A stretch of 64,000 nt of DNA from Arthrobacter sp. 9AX (GTDB lineage Bacteria > Actinomycetota > Actinomycetes > Actinomycetales > Micrococcaceae), in NCBI RefSeq assembly GCF_902506095.1, contig NZ_LR733293.1, positions 4,351,169-4,415,168 of the forward strand, written 5' to 3'. Shown here piece by piece: positions 1-8,080 of this stretch (its first letter is position 1; each line of letters starts with the position of its first letter). A program made the position numbers and the translations under genes. The notes beneath the pieces were generated by a model that worked only from the letters and a program-made list of their open reading frames with translations, ran no database searches and was not told where the DNA came from.

Positions 1-2
1 GT

Positions 3-842
3 AACGGCAGCAGCACGGCCGGTAACGGCAAGGTGGCCGGCGTTATGACCGGCGTCCGCGCCTCCTCGGCGGAACTGTTGGTGATAGCCGACGACGACGT
101 TCGCTACACGCGCGAGTCGCTCGCCACCGTCGTCCATCACCTCAGCTCGGCGGACATTGTGCGGCCGCAGAACTACTTTGATCCGCTGCCCTGGCATGCC
201 TGCTGGGATACGGCGCGGAGCCTGATTAACCGCGCGTGGTCTGCGGACTACCCCGGCACCGTGGCCGTTCGAAGGAGCGCGCTGATGGCCACCGGCGGCT
301 ACGATCCGGTGCTCTTCGAGAACCTTGAACTGATCCGCACCGTCCAAGCGGCGGGCGGCCGGGAAAAAATCGTGCCTGACCTGCTGGTGGCACGCACGCC
401 GCCGAAGTTCCGGCACTTCCTCAAGCAGCGCACGCGCCAGGCTTACGATGACTTCGCCCAGCCGCGGCGCCTCTGTGTAGAACTTGCCCTGCTCCCGGTG
501 ACCGTCTGCGCTGCCCGGCTTCCCGCCGGGCGACGTGGGGCCGCGCTCCTGGCGCTGGCGGCGGCACCGGTCCTCATCGCGGAGACGGGTCGACGGAGGC
601 ACTCCGGGACCGAGGTCTTCCCCTTCCGGGCCACCCTGTACGCCCCGTTGTGGATCCTGGAGCGTGCCGTATGCATCTGGCTTGCCCTGGGGTTCCGGCT
701 TACCGGCGGTGTGCCGTACGCCGGGACACGGCTTAAGACCGCCGCCCACTCGGAGGCCGGGCTTCGGCGCCGGCACCAAGGCAAGCTCGGGAAACACCAA
801 CAGCAGTTGAAAACCGACCACGCACCCAAGGAGCAACCATGA
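3..842 (+). CDS. Glycosyltransferase family 2, C-terminal part (5' end beyond window)
   Basis: Transfers a sugar from an activated donor, probably at the membrane face; the acceptor is unknown. The frame is open back to base 3, so the gene starts outside the window and the GTG at 33 is not taken as its start. Visible features are a DxD-type metal/nucleotide-sugar motif (IADDDVRY), a GT-A acceptor-side segment (SALMATGGYDPVLFENLEL) and a hydrophobic C-terminal region with one or two likely membrane segments. The tail is basic and Gln-rich. The stop overlaps the start of the next gene by 4 bp (ATGA), suggesting translational coupling. The family call is good; the specific role is not known. Confidence 0.75.
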   Translation, partial: NGSSTAGNGKVAGVMTGVRASSAELLVIADDDVRYTRESLATVVHHLSSADIVRPQNYFDPLPWHACWDTARSLINRAWSADYPGTVAVRRSALMATGGYDPVLFENLELIRTVQAAGGREKIVPDLLVARTPPKFRHFLKQRTRQAYDDFAQPRRLCVELALLPVTVCAARLPAGRRGAALLALAAAPVLIAETGRRRHSGTEVFPFRATLYAPLWILERAVCIWLALGFRLTGGVPYAGTRLKTAAHSEAGLRRRHQGKLGKHQQQLKTDHAPKEQP

Positions 843-1054
843 ACCAGGAACCCGCCGAAAGCTCGATCGTGGTGTGCCCCGACGGCCCGCTGATTGTCCG
901 GGGCGATTTCGAGATCGTCACTCCGTCCGGGGACCCGGTCCCCCGGCAGCGCCAGACCGTGGCGCTCTGCCGGTGCGGCGCGTCCGCGATCAAGCCCTAC
1001 TGCGACGGAACCCACAAGATGATCAAGTTCAGGACGGAACCGCCTGCCGGCTGA
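839..1054 (+). CDS. CDGSH-type iron-sulfur protein
   Basis: A 71-residue protein with the CDGSH iron-sulfur signature C-x-C-x(n)-C-D-G-T-H: Cys in LCRCG and then YCDGTHK near the C-terminus. Members bind a [2Fe-2S] cluster through three Cys and one His and have roles in redox or iron handling; many small bacterial members are uncharacterised. The Ser of CDGSH is Thr here, which is common in bacteria. The start ATG overlaps the glycosyltransferase stop, so the two are probably co-transcribed. No membrane segment is visible, so it is expected to be cytosolic. Its physiological role cannot be told from the sequence. Confidence 0.88.
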   Translation: MNQEPAESSIVVCPDGPLIVRGDFEIVTPSGDPVPRQRQTVALCRCGASAIKPYCDGTHKMIKFRTEPPAG

Positions 1055-1104
1055 CGCGGCCGCACTCCCTGCTGTTCCTGTGCCGGTGCCGGAGAATGGG
1101 CAGT

Positions 1105-1110
1105 TAGGCT
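1105..1110 (+). promoter_or_regulatory. Candidate -10 box of the DUF4235 gene
   Basis: TAGGCT matches the actinobacterial TANNNT -10 pattern. It lies 39 nt before the ATG at 1150, and a good Shine-Dalgarno (AAGGAG) lies between them. No convincing -35 is seen. Confidence 0.4.
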
Positions 1111-1149
1111 GGGTACAGTCCGTTTTCCGCCCGCAAGGAGTACTCGACA

Positions 1150-1413
1150 ATGAATTTCTTCATCAAGCTGCTCGGTACCGGCGTGAGCCTTGGCGCCGGC
1201 TTCATCGGGACCAAGCTGGTCAACACCGTCTGGGAAAAGACCACCGGCCGGAAGCCGCCCACCGGCAAGGACGAGGACATCCCCACCAGCCTGCAGTCCG
1301 CGCTGACCTTCGCGCTGATCTCAGCCTCGGTCAGCACCATCATCCAGGTCCTGGCCAACCGCGGCACCCAGCGCGCCATCACCCGGTTCGCCAAGAGCCA
1401 GGACATCGTCTGA
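1150..1413 (+). CDS. DUF4235 domain-containing membrane protein
   Basis: An 87-residue protein of the DUF4235 family, common in actinobacteria and of unknown function. It has an N-terminal hydrophobic/glycine-rich segment (about residues 3-25), a polar charged middle (about 29-46) and a second hydrophobic segment (about 48-70), so two membrane passes are likely. The start is supported by AAGGAG 7 nt upstream. It has its own likely promoter and is followed by a hairpin before the convergent Mrp operon. No function can be inferred from the neighbours. Confidence 0.8.
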   Translation: MNFFIKLLGTGVSLGAGFIGTKLVNTVWEKTTGRKPPTGKDEDIPTSLQSALTFALISASVSTIIQVLANRGTQRAITRFAKSQDIV

Positions 1414-1432
1414 CCCCCAGGAGTTTTTGGCC

Positions 1433-1470
1433 GGATATGCAGGGCTAAGCGCGCCGGAAGCCTGCATACC
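1433..1470. terminator. Hairpin between convergent DUF4235 and mnhG genes
   Basis: Inverted repeat (TATGCAGG ... CCTGCATA, flanked by GG/CC) in the 70-bp gap between convergent genes. It could end transcription from both sides. There is no strong T-run, so the call is moderate. Confidence 0.4.
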
Positions 1471-1483
1471 TGAACAAAATCTC

Positions 1484-1894
1484 CTAGTGCAGCTGGCCGT
1501 CGCCGGAACTGTCCTCACGGGCGGTTTTGGCGGCGGCTTTCTGCACCACGGCCTCCAGCTCGTCGGCCGTCAGCAGTTCGCGGTGCAGATGCTTGGTGCG
1601 GTAGCCGGCCCGCCCCACCATATGTGCGGACACCGGCACGGTCAGCAGCTGGAAGATCCAGGCGACCACCAGCACCGGCCACACCCACCAGGTGCGCATC
1701 TGCAGCCCGATCGCGGCCAGCAGCAGGAACAGCCCCAGTACCTGCGGCTTGGTGGCGGCATGCATGCGGCTCAGCAGGTCCGGGAAGCGGAGCAGGCCAA
1801 TGGCGGCGCCGAGGGACATCACGGCCCCCACCACCATAAACACCGCCGAGAACAGGTCGATCCAAAAATCCAGGCCAGTAGGGTCAGGACTCAT
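1484..1894 (-). CDS. mnhG: Na+/H+ antiporter subunit G (MnhG/MrpG)
   Basis: Last gene of the six-gene Mrp antiporter operon. It encodes a 136-residue MnhG/PhaG family protein with three hydrophobic segments (about residues 12-33, 47-65 and 67-90) and the family pattern GLLRFPDLLSRMHAATK. Subunit G is a small membrane component needed for assembly and activity of the hetero-oligomeric antiporter; it does not itself form the ion path. The charged C-terminal extension after about residue 100 is probably cytoplasmic. Its start overlaps the mnhF stop by 11 bp. Confidence 0.93.
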   Translation of the reverse strand: MSPDPTGLDFWIDLFSAVFMVVGAVMSLGAAIGLLRFPDLLSRMHAATKPQVLGLFLLLAAIGLQMRTWWVWPVLVVAWIFQLLTVPVSAHMVGRAGYRTKHLHRELLTADELEAVVQKAAAKTAREDSSGDGQLH

Positions 1895-2162
1895 CCGGCT
1901 GCTCCCTTCGGTCGGCCACGAACCGGGCCACCGTGACGGACCCGATAAACCCGATGATGGAGATGGCCACCACCAGCATCAAATTGTTCAGGTGCCGGTT
2001 CACGGCCATGTCCACGCAGAGGGCCCCGCCGAGGATGGCGAGCAGGACGTCCGCCGCAAGCACCCGGTCCAGCAGCGACGGACCGCGGGCGATCCTGATG
2101 ATCGCGCCGGCAGCGGCGAGCGAAAAGATGACGGCTGTGAGAACCAGGACTGTCTGCATCAT
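1884..2162 (-). CDS. mnhF: Na+/H+ antiporter subunit F (MnhF/MrpF)
   Basis: A 92-residue small membrane subunit of the Mrp complex, with three predicted membrane helices. The family segment RIARGPSLLDRVLAADVLLA is intact. It overlaps mnhE by 4 bp (ATGA) and mnhG by 11 bp, so translation is coupled through the operon. In characterised Mrp systems MrpF is needed for the full complex and may contribute to cation or bile-salt efflux. Length and motif match the family. Confidence 0.93.
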   Translation of the reverse strand: MMQTVLVLTAVIFSLAAAGAIIRIARGPSLLDRVLAADVLLAILGGALCVDMAVNRHLNNLMLVVAISIIGFIGSVTVARFVADRREQPDES

Positions 2163-2704
2163 GCGGCGGCCTCCGTCCGGACGGCATCGACTTCTTCCCT
2201 GGTGCCCATGATCCGGATCAGTCCCGCTTCGATGGAACGGACTTCGGCGCGGAGGTTATCCACGTCCTCGGCGGAGCTGATATTCAGGGCGTGCAGGTAC
2301 AACGTGGACGTTGACCGGTCCACCTCCACCACCAGCGAGCCGGGAATCAGGGATATAACGTGCCCGGTGGCGGTGACCAGCAGGTCCTGGTGGCTGCGCA
2401 GTGTTACGGCCACCACGGCGTTCTTCACCTGCGGCCCGCGCATCACGGCCAGGTACAGGACCTGGGCGCTGGCCACCACCACCTTCGCCAGGAACACCAG
2501 CGCGAAGGGAACGGCGTAAAGGATGTTGAAGCGGCCGCTGAGCTCCACGGGCGGGAGGTAGAAGAGCCTGGCAACGGCGACAGCCAGCAGGGTGCCGAAC
2601 AGCAGGTTCCCGGGGCTGAAGTCCTGCCACAGGGCACCCCAGACGATCACCAGCCAGACCAGGAGCGGGAGTTCCTGGCGCAGTGAGATGCGGCGGCGGC
2701 TCAT
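2159..2704 (-). CDS. mnhE: Na+/H+ antiporter subunit E (MnhE/MrpE)
   Basis: A 181-residue MnhE family membrane protein with two or three hydrophobic segments in the first 60 residues and a soluble C-terminal half. Conserved features are the GNLLFGTLLA-like segment and the later ISLIPGSLVVEVD region followed by a histidine-containing strand. MrpE supports assembly and activity of the antiporter. It lies between mnhD (4-bp overlap at its start) and mnhF (4-bp overlap at its end). The C-terminus is slightly longer than in Bacillus MrpE, with extra residues after the conserved VEVD strand. Confidence 0.92.
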   Translation of the reverse strand: MSRRRISLRQELPLLVWLVIVWGALWQDFSPGNLLFGTLLAVAVARLFYLPPVELSGRFNILYAVPFALVFLAKVVVASAQVLYLAVMRGPQVKNAVVAVTLRSHQDLLVTATGHVISLIPGSLVVEVDRSTSTLYLHALNISSAEDVDNLRAEVRSIEAGLIRIMGTREEVDAVRTEAAA

Positions 2705-4305
2705 TTTCCTCCTCCGGCCGTCAGGATCATCGGCACTACGGTGTCTTCGCCCAGGACCGCCCGGATGTAGGAAGACCTGTTGAGCATGTCGTAGGCGGCC
2801 TGGTCAGAGACCCTAAACAGCGGACCCGCGAAGACCGTCAGCGCGACGCCGAGAACCACCAGTCCCAGCGTGGAGCCAACCATGGTGCGCGGCAGGAGCG
2901 TCGCGGAGTTCCGCTTGGCTCCCGGCCCGGCCACCCTCGCCGCCGGCGTTGCCAGCAGGACGGGGTCCGGATGCTCGGCGTCAGCGGGCCTGCGCCAGAA
3001 GGCACGGTTCCACACCCTGGCGATGGCCAGCAGGGTCAGCAAGCTGGTGACCACCCCGCCGATCACCAGGGCGTAAGCCAGCGGCGTGCCCAGCTCGATG
3101 CCCGCCTGCATCAGTCCCACCTTCCCGAGGAATCCGGAGAACGGGGGGATGCCGGCCAGATTCATGGCGGGAATGAAGAACAGCAGCGCCAGCAGGGGCG
3201 ACAGTTTGGCGAGTCCGCCCAGGCGGTCCACCGATGAGCTGCCGCCGCGGCGCTCGATCAGGCCGGTCACCAGGAACAGGCTGGTCTGGATGGTGATGTG
3301 GTGGGCCACGTAGAAAACCGCAGCCCCCAGCCCGGCCGTGGAGGACATGGCCAGGCCGAACACCATGTACCCGATGTGACTAACCAGGGTAAACGAGAGC
3401 AGTCGCTTGATGTCGCTCTGGGCCAGCGCACCCAGAATGCCCACCACCATGGTCAGCAGCGCAGCCACCATCAGGGGCGTGTTGAGCGTGTCCCCGGGGA
3501 AGAGCAGGGTTTCGGTCCGCACCATCGCGTACACCCCCACCTTTGTCAGCAGGCCGGCGAACACGGCGGTGACCGGCGCGGGAGCCGTGGGGTAGGAGTC
3601 AGGCAGCCAGAAGGACAGCGGGAAAACAGCGGCCTTGATGCCGAACGCCACCAGCAGCATCACGTGGAGGAGCGTTTTGGTGCCCTGGTCCAGCTCGCCG
3701 AGCTTGATGGCGAGGTCAGCCATGTTGACGGTTCCGGTGGCCCCGTAAACCATCGCAATGGAGATCAGGAACAACACGGATGACACCACGGACACCACCA
3801 CATAGGTGACGCCTGCCCGGATCCGCGGTCCGGTCCCGCCCAGCGTCATCAGCACATAGCTTGCCGTCAGCAGGATCTCGAAGCCGACGTAGAGGTTGAA
3901 GAGGTCCCCGGACAGGAACGCGTTGGACACCCCGGCCACCAGGATCAGGTACGTGGGGTGGAAGATCGAGACCGGCGCGTCCTGGTCGCCGTCGGCCATG
4001 CCCTGCCCGGTGGCGTACACCAGCACGGCGAGGCTCACCGCCGAGGAGACCACCAGCATCAGCGAGGAGAACTGGTCCACCACCATCACGATGCCCCAGG
4101 GCGGCAGCCAGCCGCCGATGGTCACCGCGGCCGTTCCGCCGTCCCACACCGATGCCAGCAGGAGGCATTCGAGCAGCAGCGTGAGGGACAGCAGGCCGAT
4201 GCTGACGGCGCGCTGGGCCCGTGAGTGCCGGATCAGCAGGAATGTGAGGGCAGCGCCCAGGATGGGAAGTACGACGGCGAGCGGGGCAAAGCTTGCAATG
4301 TTCAC
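2701..4305 (-). CDS. mnhD: Na+/H+ antiporter subunit D (MnhD/MrpD)
   Basis: A 534-residue polytopic protein of the proton-conducting membrane transporter family, related to respiratory complex I subunits NuoL/M/N. About 14 membrane helices are evident. The buried glutamate of the ion path is seen at about E143 (GDLFNLYVGFEILLTASY), and the conserved lysine-rich half-channel motif occurs in FGIKAAVFPLSFWLPDSYPTAP. With MrpA it carries cation/proton exchange. It overlaps mnhC by 4 bp at the start and mnhE by 4 bp at the end. The C-terminal region after about residue 450 contains a hydrophilic insert before the last helix. Confidence 0.95.
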   Translation of the reverse strand: MNIASFAPLAVVLPILGAALTFLLIRHSRAQRAVSIGLLSLTLLLECLLLASVWDGGTAAVTIGGWLPPWGIVMVVDQFSSLMLVVSSAVSLAVLVYATGQGMADGDQDAPVSIFHPTYLILVAGVSNAFLSGDLFNLYVGFEILLTASYVLMTLGGTGPRIRAGVTYVVVSVVSSVLFLISIAMVYGATGTVNMADLAIKLGELDQGTKTLLHVMLLVAFGIKAAVFPLSFWLPDSYPTAPAPVTAVFAGLLTKVGVYAMVRTETLLFPGDTLNTPLMVAALLTMVVGILGALAQSDIKRLLSFTLVSHIGYMVFGLAMSSTAGLGAAVFYVAHHITIQTSLFLVTGLIERRGGSSSVDRLGGLAKLSPLLALLFFIPAMNLAGIPPFSGFLGKVGLMQAGIELGTPLAYALVIGGVVTSLLTLLAIARVWNRAFWRRPADAEHPDPVLLATPAARVAGPGAKRNSATLLPRTMVGSTLGLVVLGVALTVFAGPLFRVSDQAAYDMLNRSSYIRAVLGEDTVVPMILTAGGGK

Positions 4306-4820
4306 TTTCCGCCTCCTTCCGGGCGAGGGTCCACATTCGTGGAGCCGGGTTTCTCTTCCTGGACTGCGTCTTCGGCAGGGATCTCGCGGCCACCCGCCGG
4401 AACCGTCACGGGGAACTCGGAGGTCTCGGCAGGGATTTCGGCGTCATCTTCGGCGTCGAAGCTGGGCGTTTCCGCCACACGGAGGTCTTCCAGGTCGTCC
4501 TGGATCTCATCCCTGCGGGCCAGGACCCAGGTGCGGTAAATGATGCCGAGCATAAAGGCCGTCACTGCAAACGAGATCACGATGGACGTCAGGATCAGCG
4601 CCTGCGGAAGGGGATCGTTGTAATCCTCCGCCGCCGTTTCCTTGGAATAGAAGGGTGCGAGGCCGGCATAGCCGCCCGTGGCCAGGATCAGCAGGTTGGT
4701 GGCGTTGGCCAGGAGCATCAGCCCCAGCAGTACACGCGTCAGGCTGCGTTCCAGGATCAGGTAGATCCCGCAGGCGTACAGGGCGCCCATCACGATCAGG
4801 AGGGTCAGGTTCACGCTCAT
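4302..4820 (-). CDS. mnhC: Na+/H+ antiporter subunit C (MnhC/MrpC)
   Basis: A 172-residue MnhC/MrpC protein, homologous to complex I subunit NuoK. It has three membrane helices (about residues 5-25, 30-50 and 72-95) and the family segment LLGLMLLANATNLLIL, followed by DPLPQALILTSIVISFA. The C-terminal 70 residues are hydrophilic and acidic, longer than in the roughly 113-residue Bacillus protein; this looks like a lineage-specific cytoplasmic tail. It overlaps the MrpA/B gene and mnhD by 4 bp each. Confidence 0.94.
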   Translation of the reverse strand: MSVNLTLLIVMGALYACGIYLILERSLTRVLLGLMLLANATNLLILATGGYAGLAPFYSKETAAEDYNDPLPQALILTSIVISFAVTAFMLGIIYRTWVLARRDEIQDDLEDLRVAETPSFDAEDDAEIPAETSEFPVTVPAGGREIPAEDAVQEEKPGSTNVDPRPEGGGK

Positions 4821-7800
4821 GCTTGGCCCCTCAAGGTGGTTTCGGCGGCTACGCCTTCGGACTGCTGCCCGCTTGCGCGCACGGCCGGGCCGGCTGCGTC
4901 CCCCGCCTCGTCCTGGTCGTCGTCCGGCAGGGCGCCGGCAGGATCCGCGGAGCGCTGCTCAAAGTGCTCGTCGATCTCGGCTCCGAGGCTCCGCAGGACG
5001 TCCAGCACCAGGCCCACCACCACGATGTACACACCGATGTCGAAGATGGTGGACGTGACGAACTTGATGTCCCCGAACACCGGCAACCAGAGTTCGATGA
5101 TGGCCGTCTGGAACACCTGGCCGCCCAGAAGCAGCGGCACCACACCGGAGGCAGCGGCCACGGCCAGCCCGATCCCCAGCAGGGCACCGGCGCTGACGGG
5201 GGTGGCTTCGCGCAGTTCGAACCGGCCGCCGGCGAGGTAGCGGATGGTCAGGGCCAGGCCTGCAGTAAGGCCGCCGGCGAATCCGCCGCCCGGCAGGTTG
5301 TGCCCGGCCAGGAGGAGGTAGAGCGAAAAGATGATCATGGAGTGGAACACCAGTCGGGTGACCACTTCGAAGATGATGGAGCGGCGTTCCGGAGCCAGGG
5401 TGCGGCCCGCCACGATCCAGGCATCCCGCTCAGAGGCGGCGAACTTCCTGCTGACTGCGAGCGCAGCCGCGTCCCGGGACCCGGGGTCCACTCCCCTTAG
5501 CCGGCCCACCGTGCCCGCGGCAACGGTGGCTGAGTTCCTGATCCGGTCACCGCGGCCGCGGACGAAGATCAGGCTGGCCACGCCGGTGGCTGCCAGCGCC
5601 AGGACGCTGATCTCGCCGAAGGTATCCCACGCGCGGATATCCACCAGCGTCACGTTGACGATGTTGAGGCCGCCGCCGCCCTCGTAGGCGAGGCGCGGGA
5701 ACTCCAGGGACACCGGCGTCGCGATCCGTGCGCCCATGGCGTGGATCCCGGCAAAAACCATGGTGACGCCGAAGCCCAGGCCGATGATCACACGCACCAC
5801 GCGGTATTTTCCGCCGGTGCGGTCCCGCAGCTCGGGCGGCAGGCTGCGCATGGCCAGGACGAAGGCCACCAGGATGATGGTCTCCACCAGCATCTGGGTC
5901 AGTGCCAGGTCCGGGGCGCCCTGCAGCGCAAACATCAGGGCGATGCCGTAGCCGGTCACCGAAACCATCAGGACGGCCAGGAAGCGTTTGTTCGCCTTGA
6001 CCGCGGCCAGGGCGCCGATCACGATGCCCGCTCCCACCACCAGCTGGAGCGGGGAACCGGGATCAATCAGGTAGACGTTCTCCGGCAGGGGTTTGCCCGC
6101 CAGCACAATGGCCGAGAGCGGCAGCACAAAAGCGACACTGAGGATGACTGCCAGGTAGTAGTACAGCGAACCGCGCTGGGTGCGGCCGGTGATCCACACC
6201 GCCACATCGTCCAGCGCACCGATAGTGAGCTGGTACCCCTTGTCCGCGTCCACCCAGGGCGGCACCAGGGACTGGACCCGTGCCACGGCGTTGCGGCCGA
6301 AGTACATCGCCAGGCCCAACGCGAAGGTGAGGGCCGTCAGCCCCAGCGCCGGGGTGAAGCCATGCCACAGCGCGAGGTGACCGGCCTGCTCGGCCGGGGT
6401 GCCGGCGTCGGGCGCGGTGGAAGCAAACAGTGCCGCGTACGGCTGGATCCACGCGTCAACGGCGACCGGCCAAAGTCCGTAGGCAATGGTGAGGAGGCTG
6501 AGGATGGCGGGCGCTGCCAGGAAGGCAGGGCTGATGGCCTTGAACGGTGTGGGGTCCACGCCCGGCTTCGTGGCGAAAGCACCCCACATAAAACGGGCGC
6601 TGTACGCGAAGGTGAGGACGGATCCCAGGACCAGGCCGGCCAGGACCACCATTCCCCACACGCCGGCTTCGGGGGCACCGGCGTGGTGGACAAACGCCTC
6701 CAGCACCGATTCCTTGGCTACGAACCCGCCCAGGAGCGGAACGCCGGCCATGGAGGCGGCACCGATGCCGGCCACGATGCCCAGGGCCCGCGAGGACCGG
6801 AAAACGCCGGAGAGCTTGGTGACATCGCGGGTGCCCGACTGGTGGTCGATGATGCCCACCACCAGGAACAGCGTGGCTTTGAACAGGCCGTGGGCCAGCA
6901 GCATCGCCAGGCCCGCGAGGGCTGCGTCGGGCGTGCCGAGCCCCACCACCATGGTGAGGAACCCCAGCTGGCTGACCGTGCCGTAGGCGAGGATGAGCTT
7001 GATGTCGGTCTGGCGGAGGGCCCGGTAGCCCCCCACCAGCATCGTGGCCAGCCCGAGGCCCAGCACCACCGGCTGCCAGTAGGACGTCCCGGCGAAGCCG
7101 GGCGCGAGCCTCGCCACCAGGTAGATACCGGCCTTGACCATCGCGGCGGCGTGCAGGTACGCGCTCACCGGGGTGGGCGCCGCCATGGCTCCAGGAAGCC
7201 AGAAGTGGAAGGGGACCAGGGCGGACTTGGTAATGGCGCCCACCAGGATAAGTACGACGGCGGCACTCACCATGGCAGCCGACGTCCCGTTGGCGAGGTC
7301 CGGTGCTTCCTGCAGGATGGCCGAAATCCTGTAAGTACCGGCCGCGTGGCCGAGCATGATGAGGCCCACAAGCATGGCCAGGCCGCCCGCGGTGGTGACC
7401 ATCAGCGCCTGCAGCGCGGACCGCCGTGCGGCCAGCCTGGTCCGGGCGAAGCCGATCAGCAGGTAGGACAGGATGGTGGTGAGTTCCCAGAAGATGAACA
7501 GCAGCAGAAGGTCGTCAGCCACCACCAGGCCGAACATGGCACCGGCAAACGCCAGGAGCTGGGCCCCGAAGCTGCCGAGGTCCTGGTCTTTTTCCTTGAA
7601 GTACCGTGCGCAATACACCAGGACCAGCGAACCGACGCCCAGCACCAACAGCGACATCACCCAGGCAAGGGCATCCATCCGGAAGGCGAACTCAAGCTGG
7701 AGTCCAGGGATCCACGGGACCACCTCGGACACAGCGCCGTCGGCCGAGTACACCGGAGCGTGCTGGAACAGGAGCCAGGCAAAGGACGCCGCGGGAACAG

Positions 7801-7894
7801 CGGCCAGGATGTAGAAAGCGTTGCGGCCCCAGGCCCTGAAGAAGAACGGCGCCAGCGCAGCCACCGTAAAGTGCACGGCAAGGACTGTGATCAC
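4817..7894 (-). CDS. mnhA: Na+/H+ antiporter subunit A fused to subunit B (MnhA-MnhB)
   Basis: First gene of the Mrp operon, starting at GTG with GCGGAG upstream. The 1025 residues hold a NuoL-like MrpA core (about 1-780) and a C-terminal MrpB domain (about 850-970, with the GHNLPGGGFAGGLTAGLA signature). Key residues include E137 in IFWELTTILSYLLIGF and the KSALVPFHFWLPGAM half-channel motif. MrpA and MrpB are separate proteins in Bacillus (about 800 and 143 residues), so this is a true fusion, which recurs in other lineages. The complex exchanges Na+ for protons at the plasma membrane and supports pH and sodium homeostasis. The last 60 residues form an acidic, low-complexity tail. Confidence 0.95.
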   Translation of the reverse strand: MITVLAVHFTVAALAPFFFRAWGRNAFYILAAVPAASFAWLLFQHAPVYSADGAVSEVVPWIPGLQLEFAFRMDALAWVMSLLVLGVGSLVLVYCARYFKEKDQDLGSFGAQLLAFAGAMFGLVVADDLLLLFIFWELTTILSYLLIGFARTRLAARRSALQALMVTTAGGLAMLVGLIMLGHAAGTYRISAILQEAPDLANGTSAAMVSAAVVLILVGAITKSALVPFHFWLPGAMAAPTPVSAYLHAAAMVKAGIYLVARLAPGFAGTSYWQPVVLGLGLATMLVGGYRALRQTDIKLILAYGTVSQLGFLTMVVGLGTPDAALAGLAMLLAHGLFKATLFLVVGIIDHQSGTRDVTKLSGVFRSSRALGIVAGIGAASMAGVPLLGGFVAKESVLEAFVHHAGAPEAGVWGMVVLAGLVLGSVLTFAYSARFMWGAFATKPGVDPTPFKAISPAFLAAPAILSLLTIAYGLWPVAVDAWIQPYAALFASTAPDAGTPAEQAGHLALWHGFTPALGLTALTFALGLAMYFGRNAVARVQSLVPPWVDADKGYQLTIGALDDVAVWITGRTQRGSLYYYLAVILSVAFVLPLSAIVLAGKPLPENVYLIDPGSPLQLVVGAGIVIGALAAVKANKRFLAVLMVSVTGYGIALMFALQGAPDLALTQMLVETIILVAFVLAMRSLPPELRDRTGGKYRVVRVIIGLGFGVTMVFAGIHAMGARIATPVSLEFPRLAYEGGGGLNIVNVTLVDIRAWDTFGEISVLALAATGVASLIFVRGRGDRIRNSATVAAGTVGRLRGVDPGSRDAAALAVSRKFAASERDAWIVAGRTLAPERRSIIFEVVTRLVFHSMIIFSLYLLLAGHNLPGGGFAGGLTAGLALTIRYLAGGRFELREATPVSAGALLGIGLAVAAASGVVPLLLGGQVFQTAIIELWLPVFGDIKFVTSTIFDIGVYIVVVGLVLDVLRSLGAEIDEHFEQRSADPAGALPDDDQDEAGDAAGPAVRASGQQSEGVAAETTLRGQA

Positions 7895-8080
7895 TGTTAT
7901 CTCCGCAACGTCAGGGATTCGATTGTCAAAAGTTGGAGCAGGCGGTTCATTCGTTAGGTCCGGGAGCCCTCAGTTTATCAAGGCTTCTGTACCCATTCCT
8001 CCTCCGCTGCTGTATCCTTCCGCCACTTTCCCCGGTGTCACGGGTCTCAGCTCCCCGCCTGTTCGCCATCGGCGGATACG

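Noticed and set aside
5741..7957. 738-codon plus-strand open frame opposite the MrpA gene
   Set aside because: It is a codon-shadow of the GC-rich mnhA gene; the product is His/Gly/Gln-rich with no domain, and the opposite strand is a clear Mrp subunit.
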